In this document: in pieces, positions 8,720-15,406 of the stretch
Position numbering within the stretch: position 1 is the first letter of the stretch
Layout: each line of letters begins with the position of its first letter
From: DAOVRD01 sp964605915
GTDB taxonomy: Bacteria; Planctomycetota; Brocadiia; SM23-32
Assembly (NCBI GenBank): GCA_964605915.1
Contig: CAZSET010000029.1
Span: 1 to 23,791, forward strand
Length of the DNA: 23,791 nucleotides
Reading direction: 5' to 3'
Translations under genes and position numbers: made by a program
Notes under the pieces: generated by a model
The model's input: only the letters and a program-made list of their open reading frames with translations
The model's database searches: none
Told to the model about the DNA's origin: nothing

Positions 8720-8739
8720 TCACCTCGTCATGGAGGTGA
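8720..8739 (+). promoter_or_regulatory. Hairpin overlapping the flgM ribosome-binding site
   Basis: TCACCTC (8720-8726) and GAGGTGA (8733-8739) form a perfect 7-bp stem with a 6-nt loop. The 3' arm is the flgM ribosome site itself (GGAGGTGA, 8732-8739). The predicted sigma-54 transcript starts at about 8725, inside the 5' arm, so it would mostly lack the sequestering strand, whereas a read-through transcript would carry it. Confidence 0.5.
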
Positions 8740-8747
8740 ATCGCAGA

Positions 8748-9038
8748 ATGTTGAACGATATCGACGGCGCCGGCCAGCGCCGGATGGACCGTCTTGCGCG
8801 CTCTCGCGACTCCGGTTCACCCGAGGCCGTTAAGAAACGCCAAGGGCCTTCGGGCAGCGAGGAATCGGAAGTGGTCGTGTCCAGCGAGCTACGGGAGCTC
8901 GTCGAGCGCATCAAGGGGGCCGAGACGTTCCGAAAGGCACGCGCCCACGACGTGCTCGAGAAGCTCAAGCGGGGCGAGTTGGTCATTTCCGAAACGGTCC
9001 GCGAGGCCGCCGAGCGACTGCTTCAAGAGGGGATATGA
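8748..9038 (+). CDS. flgM: Anti-sigma-28 factor FlgM
   Basis: FlgM binds sigma-28 (FliA) in the cytoplasm and blocks late flagellar genes until the finished hook lets it be exported. The 96-aa product has the family layout: a polar, disordered N-terminal half (about 1-40, rich in S, R, E, G) and a C-terminal helical sigma-binding part, SELRELVERIKGAETFRKAR followed by VLEKLKRGELVISETVREAAERLL. The R/K-x-V-xx-L-K-xx-(I/L)-x-x-G-x-Y/L-V-xx-x-x-x-A-xx-L spacing resembles FlgM. The length is typical. ATG 8748 is chosen because GGAGGTGA ends 8 nt upstream; earlier in-frame starts at 8709 and 8730 would overlap the promoter or the ribosome site. The next gene starts inside its stop codon (ATGA). 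sigma-28 itself is not in this window. The predicted sigma-54 promoter would place FlgM in the middle of the flagellar hierarchy. Confidence 0.85.
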   Translation: MLNDIDGAGQRRMDRLARSRDSGSPEAVKKRQGPSGSEESEVVVSSELRELVERIKGAETFRKARAHDVLEKLKRGELVISETVREAAERLLQEGI

Positions 9039-9232
9039 CGGGTCGTAAGAGGCAGTTCCTGGGCATCCTGTTCGAGTGTTGCCACGTCTACGGCCGGATC
9101 TATCAGGCACCGGGAGGGGGGGCGTACGAAGGTCGGTGCCCGCGTTGCTTGCGCGAGGTCCGCGTGCGGATCGGCCCGAACGGCACGCGTAAGCGCTTCT
9201 TCGTGGCCCGCCCGCGCCGCACGCGGCTGTGA
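9035..9232 (+). CDS. Small Cys-rich (zinc-ribbon-like) protein coupled to flgM
   Basis: This is a 65-aa basic protein with no signal peptide. It contains CC at residues 15-16 (FECCHVYGRIY) and CPRC at 35-38 (YEGRCPRC), giving four cysteines that could bind one zinc ion as a small ribbon, then an arginine-rich end after FFVAR. The ATGA overlap with flgM means translation is almost certainly coupled, so it is a real gene despite its size. From memory, similar short proteins occur in Planctomycetota, but I cannot name a family or function with confidence. Its strict coupling to flgM suggests it acts in the same checkpoint, for example by binding FlgM, sigma-28 or RNA; that is inference. No terminator was found after it. 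Confidence 0.75.
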   Translation: MTGRKRQFLGILFECCHVYGRIYQAPGGGAYEGRCPRCLREVRVRIGPNGTRKRFFVARPRRTRL

Positions 9233-9459
9233 AGCCCCACCCATGTCCCTCCGCCCCTGTTGGGCCCTCGCGATTGGGGCCGCCCAGGCTCGGACGAGAT
9301 CGATGCAACTTCCGACAGCCGTTGGATATCGAAACGAGGCGTCTCCCTTATGGACGGATCGGCCGGTGCGGTGTTCTTTTTTTCGCGACGTTTTTCTTCG
9401 CAACGGGGGGGGCGCTGGCGACCTGCCGGAGGGGGCTAGCCGTTTGCCGGCAATCACAA
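9233..9459. other. Non-coding stretch upstream of the second sigma-54 promoter
   Basis: With the promoter leader, about 400 nt separate the Cys-rich gene from the kinase gene. Open frames here have no ribosome site and no recognisable protein pattern. The segment holds a pyrimidine-rich T-run pair around 9374-9387 and a G-run near 9405. Activator-binding sites for the promoter at 9460 are expected in this stretch, but I could not identify a repeated site. Confidence 0.5.
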
Positions 9460-9475
9460 TGGCAGCGCATTTGCA
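9460..9475 (+). promoter_or_regulatory. Predicted sigma-54 promoter of the regulatory/TPR operon
   Basis: TGGCAGC-GCAT-TTGCA matches the consensus TGGCACG-N4-TTGCA, with a perfect -12 half and exact GG (9461-9462) to GC (9473-9474) spacing. The start of transcription is expected near 9486, leaving a leader of about 147 nt before the histidine kinase gene. Confidence 0.8.
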
Positions 9476-9524
9476 CGGCATGCAGGGCCGCCTGCGCCCG
9501 AAGTGCGCAGACGGTATGCCGTGC
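9473..9524. promoter_or_regulatory. Long inverted repeat spanning the -12 element and leader
   Basis: GCACGGCAT (9473-9481) and ATGCCGTGC (9516-9524) are a perfect 9-bp inverted repeat. Inside it CTGCGC (9492-9497) and GCGCAG (9505-9510) form a second perfect dyad. The outer left arm covers the -12 GC and lies upstream of the expected transcription start. The outer pair is therefore more likely a DNA operator than an RNA stem, while the inner one can fold in the transcript. Confidence 0.45.
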
Positions 9525-9632
9525 TGATCGCCGCTGATGCGGGGAAGACGGGCGTAGCAGGCTTGAAACCCGCTCTCGCGGTCACATATAAGCCGCCAAT
9601 GCGAATCTACTGACTCGCGGCACCGTCGGTAC

Positions 9633-10622
9633 ATGGGGGGGGAGATGCAGGATACGCAACAGCTCGCCCAGCAACTGCTGGGCGAGGTAACCGGAGTTCG
9701 CCGCACCTTCGCCGGCCAGATGGCCCGGCTGGATGCGGCCGAAGTGAAACTGCGTGAGCTGGAAGACCAGTTCCGCCAGGCCAACCGTTCCATGCCGTCC
9801 GCACGTGAACTGACCGGACAACTGCGCGAGCACCTGAGATGCCTGCGCAGTGAAGGAGTCGAGGCGCTGGCAAAGCAGTTGGGCAACTGGCAACGCGCAC
9901 TCCGCTGCCTGGGCGAGGGCCTCGGCCACGTGGCGACCCTCGCATCCCTCGGGGAACTGTCCGCCTCGGTCGCTCATGAGATCAGGAATCCCCTGTTCGG
10001 CATGATGCTGTCCGCGGAAGTCCTGCAGACCAAGATGGACCCCGACGATTCCAGGCTCAGGCTGTTGGAGAACTTGCGGCGCGATGCCGAGAGGATGAAG
10101 AACGTGGTGGAGAACTTGCTGCAGTTGTCCCGTTCTTACAAGCCCCGGGTCGAATCGTGCGACGTGGGCGACCTGGTGCGCAAGAGCGTCCAGTCCGTGC
10201 ACTCCAGCCTGAAGAAGAACGACATACGCGTGCGCGTTCGGGCGGCACCGGGATGCCGGGCCAACCTGGGCGCCGACCTGGTCCAGCAGGTCTTCCGCAA
10301 CATCGTGCTGAATGCAGTTGACGCCAGTCCGCCGGGCAGCGCGCTGGAGATCGCCGTTGACTTGCACGAGGAGGCCGACTCCGTGTCCGTGACGTTCAAG
10401 GACCAGGGCGCGGGCATAGCGCCCGAGATGCTGGGGAAGCTTTTCGAGCCCTTCGTCACGTCCAAGCACAACGGCCTGGGCCTTGGCCTGGCCGTGAGCA
10501 AGCGGATTATGGACGCCCACGGAGGAACGATCGAAGCCCGGGGCGAACCGGGCCAGGGGGCGACCTTCATCGTGACGTTCCCCCGAATGGCGGCAACCCC
10601 CAAGCAGAGAGCCGCGGCATGA
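9633..10622 (+). CDS. Soluble sensor histidine kinase
   Basis: This 329-aa cytoplasmic kinase has no membrane segment. An N-terminal helical region (about 1-95) of no recognised sensor family is followed by HisKA (H-box SVAHEIRNPL, phospho-acceptor His115) and a HATPase_c domain with N-box QVFRNIVLNAVDAS (219-232), G1 DQGAGI, F-box FEPFVTSK and G2 GLGLGL (281-286). All catalytic boxes are intact. Start 9633 is the first in-frame ATG, but GTCGGTAC before it is a poor ribosome site; ATG 9645, behind a G-rich stretch, is an alternative four codons later. It is the first gene of an operon led by the sigma-54 promoter at 9460, and its stop overlaps the next start (ATGA). The obvious partner is the following response regulator; the NtrC-type activator at 6788-8164 is a second possibility. 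The coiled N-terminus suggests it senses a protein rather than a small molecule (inference). Confidence 0.92.
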   Translation: MGGEMQDTQQLAQQLLGEVTGVRRTFAGQMARLDAAEVKLRELEDQFRQANRSMPSARELTGQLREHLRCLRSEGVEALAKQLGNWQRALRCLGEGLGHVATLASLGELSASVAHEIRNPLFGMMLSAEVLQTKMDPDDSRLRLLENLRRDAERMKNVVENLLQLSRSYKPRVESCDVGDLVRKSVQSVHSSLKKNDIRVRVRAAPGCRANLGADLVQQVFRNIVLNAVDASPPGSALEIAVDLHEEADSVSVTFKDQGAGIAPEMLGKLFEPFVTSKHNGLGLGLAVSKRIMDAHGGTIEARGEPGQGATFIVTFPRMAATPKQRAAA

Positions 10623-11401
10623 ACCGACGGATGCTGATCGTAGAGGACGAGGAGACGATCCGCTGGGCGCTGCAGGAGATCTTCATGGGGGATGGCTGGG
10701 AAGTGCACGGCGCGGCCGACGCGGACGAAGCCGAACGGTCGCTCCAGGGCGGTGACTACGACTTCGTGATAACCGACCTGAAGATGCCCGGCCAGGGCGG
10801 GATCGACGTCATCCGACAGGCCCGGCGGGGCAACCCGCGCGCGGGCGTCGTCGTCTTGACCGGCTATGAGTCGGTCGAGACCGCCGTCGAAGCCCTGCGC
10901 CTCGGCGTCTGGGACTACGTGACCAAGCCCTGCGACATGGCTCACCTGCGGCGCAGGATCGAGGAGTTCCTGGAGCAGGCGCCTCCGCCCGCCGAAGCCG
11001 CCTCCGAAGCCCTGTCGTCGGAGGACATCGCGGGCTTCCTTAATGGCGCGGGAACTCCCGTCCTGACCGTCTCGCTGCTCGAATCGGGCGAAGGGGTCCG
11101 GCTTTTGCTGGAGGGTCTGCGCGGAATCATGGCAGACATAGGCGTGGGCAGCGAACGTGCGGAGCAAATCCTGCAGGTCTGCGTTGACGCCGTGGCAGCG
11201 CTTGCCAACGGCGCCGACGCCACGGGCCGTGCCGGCTTCCTGAAGGGCCGTTTGATGGTGGCCCTGAGCTGCGGGGGCGCCCCGCGACTGCGCGCCCGCA
11301 AGGCGCTGGAGGAGGTCGCCGGATGCTATGGCGTCGACGTTCAGATCATTGAGTCCGAAGGCGCTTGCAGCGTCGTTCTGAGCGAGAAACTCACGACATG
11401 A
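10619..11401 (+). CDS. Response regulator with C-terminal degenerate RsbW-like domain
   Basis: In this 260-aa protein, residues 1-120 are a receiver domain: acidic residues EDE at 9-11, phospho-acceptor Asp53 in VITDLKMP, Thr81 and Lys103. A short Pro/Ala linker leads to a tail (about 145-260) without helix-turn-helix or output enzyme motif. Its pattern, a helix LLLEGLRGIMADIGVGSERA, then QILQVCVDAVAALANGA and a final strand CSVVLSEKL, follows the fold of RsbW/SpoIIAB-type HATPase domains. However, the essential Asn of the N-box appears replaced by Ala and no glycine lid is visible, so it may bind a partner without kinase activity. This domain call is by eye. It overlaps both the kinase upstream and the STAS gene downstream by ATGA, a gene arrangement typical of partner-switching systems. 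Confidence 0.85.
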   Translation: MNRRMLIVEDEETIRWALQEIFMGDGWEVHGAADADEAERSLQGGDYDFVITDLKMPGQGGIDVIRQARRGNPRAGVVVLTGYESVETAVEALRLGVWDYVTKPCDMAHLRRRIEEFLEQAPPPAEAASEALSSEDIAGFLNGAGTPVLTVSLLESGEGVRLLLEGLRGIMADIGVGSERAEQILQVCVDAVAALANGADATGRAGFLKGRLMVALSCGGAPRLRARKALEEVAGCYGVDVQIIESEGACSVVLSEKLTT

Positions 11402-11790
11402 GGGCGGAAGACAGCTTCGACGGACGAGTGCTGCTGCTCAAGGTTGCAGAACGAGCGGTGCTGGTGCCGCCCGATTGGGGCAAGATCCCGGGCTTGCGGC
11501 GACTGGACATGCCGTGGGTCGCACTGGACCTGTCGCAGGTGGACTTCATCAGCAGCCTGTTCGTGCAGGCATGCGTCGAGCTGGCCGGCACGCTGGCCCA
11601 GCGCGGCCAGGAGCTCGTGCTGCTGCATCTGACCGCGGAGCAGAAACGCGTGCTGGAGTTCGTTCCCGGAGCATCCAGGCTGCCGCTGTTCGACGATGTG
11701 AAGCAGCTCAACGAGGCGATCCAGTCCGCCGCAAAAGGGGCGCCGGACGAGGGCGTGACGACGCTCGAGAAGGGCATCCTCTGGGGCTAA
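11398..11790 (+). CDS. STAS-domain protein (anti-anti-sigma type)
   Basis: This is a 130-aa cytoplasmic protein with one STAS domain. VALDLSQVDFISSLFVQACV (41-60) matches the LDLSxVxFIDSSGLGVL core of SpoIIAA/RsbV-type proteins. The Ser that becomes phosphorylated in that family aligns with Ser53, but the preceding Asp is replaced by Ser52 and the following Ser-Gly by Leu-Phe. The rest fits the fold: a helix LAGTLAQRGQ, strand ELVLLHL and the final helix VKQLNEAI. ATG 11398 is used because it overlaps the previous stop as ATGA; an in-frame start at 11365 lies inside the preceding gene. Together with the RsbW-like tail of the regulator before it, this suggests a partner switch whose target is unknown. 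The 5-nt spacing to the next start implies co-translation with the TPR gene. Confidence 0.85.
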   Translation: MRAEDSFDGRVLLLKVAERAVLVPPDWGKIPGLRRLDMPWVALDLSQVDFISSLFVQACVELAGTLAQRGQELVLLHLTAEQKRVLEFVPGASRLPLFDDVKQLNEAIQSAAKGAPDEGVTTLEKGILWG

Positions 11791-11793
11791 GGC

Positions 11794-14382
11794 ATGGCGG
11801 AAGACGAAGACCAAGACCGCACCGAAGAGGGTCAGGAGCAGAGCGCACCTGCTCCCACGGAGGGCCAACAGCCCGAATCCGTCCCGGAGACCCCTGAGGA
11901 ACCCGAGGAGGCAGAAGAGCGCGAGCGTCGTGAGGAGGCGGCCGAGGGCGGCGAGCCGGCTCAGGATGCAGAGGAGCAGACGGGGGGGGCCGAGGCCGTC
12001 GAGGAGGCCCCTCAGGACGAGCAGACGGAGGGGGCCGAGGCCGCGGAGGAGGCCCCTCAGGACGAGCAAACGCAGGGCGCCGAGGCGGCCGCGGAGGAGG
12101 ACGCAGCCGAGCAGGAAGAAGCCGAACCCGCCGAAGGCGAGGGGGCGGCGGTCGACGAGGGCCTGGTCCCGCCGGAGGTGGCTGGAGTGCACGTCCCCCT
12201 GCTTGGGATGCTCCCGGTGTGGGCGGTTGTGGCGGCCCTGAGCCTGTCGGCAGGGGCTTTGATCCTGGTCTTCCTGACCGCGCTCTCGTTTTGGCGTCCG
12301 GCTGGCCCGGCGCCCGTGGGCGAGGCGGCGCGCGCCGCCGCTGTGGTTGCCCTCCTTGCGGCCGAAGAGACGAAGCTTCGGCAGGAGATCGCGCGGATGG
12401 ATTACGACGAGCTGATCGACAGCGGCGAGGAGTGCTCCGCCGCGGGCGATCATCTGCGCGCAAGCCGGCTGTATGAGGAGGCGGCTGAGCGAAAGGCGCC
12501 GGACGAGCGGGCTGCGCTCTTCGCCCGGTGCAAGCTCGCATCCGCCCTGGCCTTCACGGACGATGCGGAACGGGCTCTCATGCTGTGCGAGTCGCTTCGG
12601 TCCGTGAGCCGGCCGGGAGACGAACTGTGGAAGCACGCGCTGATCCAGTCGATTGGCATCCTGGCCCAGAGGGAGCAATGGGGGGAGTTCTTCCGTCAGG
12701 TTTACCTGCTCCGGGCGAACTCGGCCCGTTACTCGGACGAAGCGGCCGTGAACCGCTGGCTTGCCTACTGCCGTGCGATGGCCCGCGCCCGCATGGCCAT
12801 GCACCGGTGCGAGCGCGAAGGGCCGCTCTACGGTGCCGAGCCGCCCGCCCTTGGCCGTGCGCCCTGCAAGTGCCGGCCCCTGATGACCGAGGACATAGCG
12901 GTCGGCACGGCAACGTATGATCAGGGCGCCTTGCAGGTGGACTACGCGGCGGGAGAGCTGAGCCTGACCGTGGAAGCGGTGCTGCTGGACCAGGTGCTCG
13001 GGGCGGTGGCAGAGCAGGCGGGCCTGGAGTTCCAGACCCAGGATCTGCCCCCCTACCGCGTCACGGCCTCGCTGGTGGCCGGCGTGCCCGAGCACGCCGT
13101 CGAGATGGTGCTCGGCTCGGTGGGCCTGGAAGCAACTGAGGAGGGCGCCGGACTGACCGTGCACCCCCTGGATCCCGAGAAGTGGACCGATCAGCGCGCC
13201 ATCGACTCCGCCCTGTGGAGCCTCCAGGATCTCCTGATGCTCTATCCGGAGTCCGCAAACGTGCCCGAGGCCTACTATGCTCTGGCCCGTCTTTACGTGG
13301 CGCAGGAGCAGGTCGAGACGGCGCTCCGCCAACTGGAGATCCTGGACGACGAGTTCTCGAGCACGGCCTGGAACGTCTATGGCCGGTACCTGGCCGGTCG
13401 CGCCTGCGCCGAGGCCGGGGACTGGGCCCGAGCGGAGCGCGAGTTGCTCGGGGTGGTGGACAGCCCGCTGGACCATGGGCAGAGGCGAGCGGCGTTCTAC
13501 TGGCTCGCGGAGTCTCAGAAGGCCCTTCAGAAGTATGCCGATGCCGCAGCCTGCTACCGGAGGGCATTGGCCCCGGAAGGCAAGGACCTCCGGACGGCGC
13601 ACATCCTATACAACATTGCCTATTGCACTGAAAAGGCCGGGGCGCCGCTGGCCCAGTCCGAGGAACGCTACATGGAGGTGCGCACGCGATATCCTCGGAG
13701 CGCGTACGCCCCTCTGGCCGACTTCCGCCTCGCCCGAATGGCGCTTGAAGCGGGAGATCACAGGAAAGCCGCCATGCGCTACGAGTTCTATCTGGGCAAC
13801 TGGCCGATCCACGATCAGGCCGGCCGGGACGCCTGCCGCGATCTGATGGTCTGCTACGTGCAGAACGGGCAGCACGCCCACGCTGTGCTCCTGGGCGAGG
13901 TCATGTGGTCGACGTTCGCTGATGCTCCGCAGTGTGCGGAAGTGTTGCCGGCGCTGCTGACCGCATGCCGCTCTGTCGACCTGTCCGAGATGGCCCTCGG
14001 CTTCCTTGACCTGCATCTGGAGAGTGTGCAGGAGCCGGCCCTCCGTCAGGCGCTCCACCTCGAACGAGCCGGGTTGCTGGTGGACGTCGATCTGTGCGAA
14101 GCGGCCGACGCCCTGCTCCGTCAGCTCGAGAGCGAGGTCTCCGATCCGTTGCTGCTGAACAAGCTTCGCCTGCAGAAAGCCCGGAATCTGCTGGCCGGCT
14201 CGCAGTTCTCCAAGGCGACTGAGCTTTGCCGGCGGGTTGCGCTCGAGTGCAATGACCAGAGCGTGTGTGCGGAAGCGCTTGAGCTCCTCGGCCGGCATTA
14301 TGAGAGCGAGAAGCGATTCGACATGGCCGCACTGGTCTACTCCGGCCAGTGCCCGGCTCCTGAGGAAGGAGCGACCGAATGA
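11794..14382 (+). CDS. Membrane-anchored TPR protein with acidic N-terminus and STN-like domain
   Basis: This is an 862-aa protein of no named family. Residues 1-130 are highly acidic and disordered (E, A, Q, P) with 15-residue tandem repeats. Residues about 139-166 form one strong membrane segment (LPVWAVVAALSLSAGALILVF...). Positively charged residues are scarce nearby, so topology is not certain, but a cytoplasmic acidic tail and periplasmic body is the simplest reading. The body holds TPR-like helices (about 200-335), a small Cys cluster (C339, C358, C360), a beta-alpha segment at about 383-458 (LSLTVEAVLLDQVLGAVAEQ then YRVTASLVAGVPEHAVEMVL) that resembles the STN domain of secretins and TonB receptors, and further TPR repeats to the end (LFYALARLYVAQEQVETAL-like units). 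It lies between STAS and FlrB/FlrC-type regulator genes and overlaps the next secreted protein by ATGA. A role as an envelope component of the motor or as an assembly sensor is inferred, not shown. Confidence 0.8.
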   Translation: MAEDEDQDRTEEGQEQSAPAPTEGQQPESVPETPEEPEEAEERERREEAAEGGEPAQDAEEQTGGAEAVEEAPQDEQTEGAEAAEEAPQDEQTQGAEAAAEEDAAEQEEAEPAEGEGAAVDEGLVPPEVAGVHVPLLGMLPVWAVVAALSLSAGALILVFLTALSFWRPAGPAPVGEAARAAAVVALLAAEETKLRQEIARMDYDELIDSGEECSAAGDHLRASRLYEEAAERKAPDERAALFARCKLASALAFTDDAERALMLCESLRSVSRPGDELWKHALIQSIGILAQREQWGEFFRQVYLLRANSARYSDEAAVNRWLAYCRAMARARMAMHRCEREGPLYGAEPPALGRAPCKCRPLMTEDIAVGTATYDQGALQVDYAAGELSLTVEAVLLDQVLGAVAEQAGLEFQTQDLPPYRVTASLVAGVPEHAVEMVLGSVGLEATEEGAGLTVHPLDPEKWTDQRAIDSALWSLQDLLMLYPESANVPEAYYALARLYVAQEQVETALRQLEILDDEFSSTAWNVYGRYLAGRACAEAGDWARAERELLGVVDSPLDHGQRRAAFYWLAESQKALQKYADAAACYRRALAPEGKDLRTAHILYNIAYCTEKAGAPLAQSEERYMEVRTRYPRSAYAPLADFRLARMALEAGDHRKAAMRYEFYLGNWPIHDQAGRDACRDLMVCYVQNGQHAHAVLLGEVMWSTFADAPQCAEVLPALLTACRSVDLSEMALGFLDLHLESVQEPALRQALHLERAGLLVDVDLCEAADALLRQLESEVSDPLLLNKLRLQKARNLLAGSQFSKATELCRRVALECNDQSVCAEALELLGRHYESEKRFDMAALVYSGQCPAPEEGATE
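11983..12117 (+). repeat. 45-bp tandem repeat coding for acidic 15-mers
   Basis: Two nearly identical 45-bp units (11983-12027 and 12028-12072) encode GGAEAVEEAPQDEQT and EGAEAAEEAPQDEQT. A third, diverged unit starts QGAEAAAEE. The unit keeps the frame, so copy number may vary without breaking the gene. Confidence 0.75.
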
Positions 14383-14990
14383 CCCGGCTCCGAGCGGTCG
14401 TGCTGGCCCTTCTGATCCTTGCCGTTTCGGGCCCGGCAGGCAGAGCGGCGGAACGCCCCTCCGCTGAGGAAGAATCGCCCCTCGCGTCGTTGCACAGCCC
14501 GCTTGAGGACCCCCAGGCCGGTCGGCTCTACCCCCTGGCTGCCGATCTGCTTCGCGCCGCACGAGACCTACCGGAAAAGATCGACCTGCGGCAGTTCATC
14601 CAGGCCGAAGGGCCCGCTGCCGGTCCTCCCCCGGAGCCCAAGGCCGCTGAGCCGGTCGCGCAGGTGCTGCAGCCCGCCGAGGTGCCCGCAGAAGGCTGGG
14701 TGAGCGTGTCCGATCTGCCGGTCGTGGACGAGGAGCACCTGGCCTACGCCTACTTTCGGGCCGGCCTGTATCCCCAGGCAGCCGAGGCCTACCGGCGCTT
14801 GCAGGCCAGTGCCCCGGCGGAGGAGCACTTCAGGGTGATGCTGATGCTGAGCGAGCGCAACCGCGGCAACGAGGGGGAAGCCCTCAAGCTCCTGGCCGAC
14901 CTGAAGTCACTGGAAAGGGCGAAGCCGTGGGCGGAATGGATCGAACACATGCAGGTCCTGGCCGGTGAGCCCACCGAGGAGGGCAAATGA
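14379..14990 (+). CDS. Secreted TPR-like protein
   Basis: This 203-aa protein starts with a clear signal peptide: MTRLR, hydrophobic core AVVLALLILAVSG, and an Ala-rich cleavage region near residues 22-25 (GRAAE). The mature part is polar, with a Pro-rich linker (about 78-103), then two helical units of TPR style, DEEHLAYAYFRAGLYPQAAEAYRRL and FRVMLMLSERNRGNEGEALKLL. No enzyme motif is visible. The gene starts within the stop of the large TPR gene (ATGA) and its own stop overlaps the next start, so the three products are made together. Since TPR units mediate protein contacts and the preceding product probably has periplasmic TPRs, the two may form one envelope complex (inference). I do not recognise a named family. 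Confidence 0.75.
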   Translation: MTRLRAVVLALLILAVSGPAGRAAERPSAEEESPLASLHSPLEDPQAGRLYPLAADLLRAARDLPEKIDLRQFIQAEGPAAGPPPEPKAAEPVAQVLQPAEVPAEGWVSVSDLPVVDEEHLAYAYFRAGLYPQAAEAYRRLQASAPAEEHFRVMLMLSERNRGNEGEALKLLADLKSLERAKPWAEWIEHMQVLAGEPTEEGK

Positions 14991-15397
14991 GAGCGCTTTG
15001 TCAGCAGCTTGTGGAAACCTATCGCGCGGAACATCGCGCATACGCGCGTATCAAGGAGCTCGTGGCGGAGCAGTTACGCATCATGGCGGACTGCCCGGAC
15101 CCGCGCGCCGTGCTGGCGCTCTGCACGCAGGTTGAGGATGCCATGGCGCAGATTGGGGCCCTCGAAGAAGCCATCGAGCCGGCCAAGCGTCAGTGGGAAA
15201 CCGACAGGACCGATCCGGAAGGCGACCTCGATCACGTCCTCGGGCTGATTGAGGTGGACATCGAACAGATCTCCGACGCCCAGCAGAGCGTTCAGGACGC
15301 GCTGATGGGCTACATGCAGGCCCATCGGACGCGGACCGAAGGTGCCAGGACCAGCATCCGAACGAGCCGGGCACGCCGTCGCTACCGCGCCGGTTGA
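14987..15397 (+). CDS. Helical protein, possibly a FlgN-type export chaperone
   Basis: This is a 136-aa cytoplasmic protein, mostly long helices with heptad-like spacing (LVETYRAEHRAYARIKELVA; LCTQVEDAMAQIGALEEAI; VDIEQISDAQQSVQDAL), with a strongly basic tail rich in Arg after about residue 112. Length and helix layout resemble FlgN, the chaperone of hook-junction proteins FlgK and FlgL, but no strict signature decides it. The ATGA overlap with the upstream secreted TPR gene is clear. The following kinase gene starts 9 nt after its stop with a separate ribosome site. Alternatives are another flagellar type III chaperone or a kinase-associated adaptor. An export chaperone in this position would be consistent with the flagellar context; the call is tentative. 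Confidence 0.6.
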   Translation: MRALCQQLVETYRAEHRAYARIKELVAEQLRIMADCPDPRAVLALCTQVEDAMAQIGALEEAIEPAKRQWETDRTDPEGDLDHVLGLIEVDIEQISDAQQSVQDALMGYMQAHRTRTEGARTSIRTSRARRRYRAG

Positions 15398-15406
15398 GGT
15401 GCGAAC

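Noticed and set aside
9258..9285. GC-rich hairpin after the Cys-rich gene as a terminator
   Set aside because: The stem is short and there is no T-run behind it; the T-runs near 9374 have no stem before them.
9243..9527. Plus-strand open frames between the Cys-rich gene and the histidine kinase gene
   Set aside because: They run through the predicted sigma-54 promoter, lack ribosome sites and have no protein-like pattern.
11190..11206. TGGCAGCGCTTGCC as another sigma-54 promoter inside the regulator gene
   Set aside because: The GG to GC spacing is two bases too short for sigma-54.
11341..13602. Very long minus-strand open frame with leucine-rich repeats such as LRLLVLRGLL
   Set aside because: The repeats are the antisense reading of the acidic 45-bp repeat of the TPR gene; no start context, and the sense gene is well supported.
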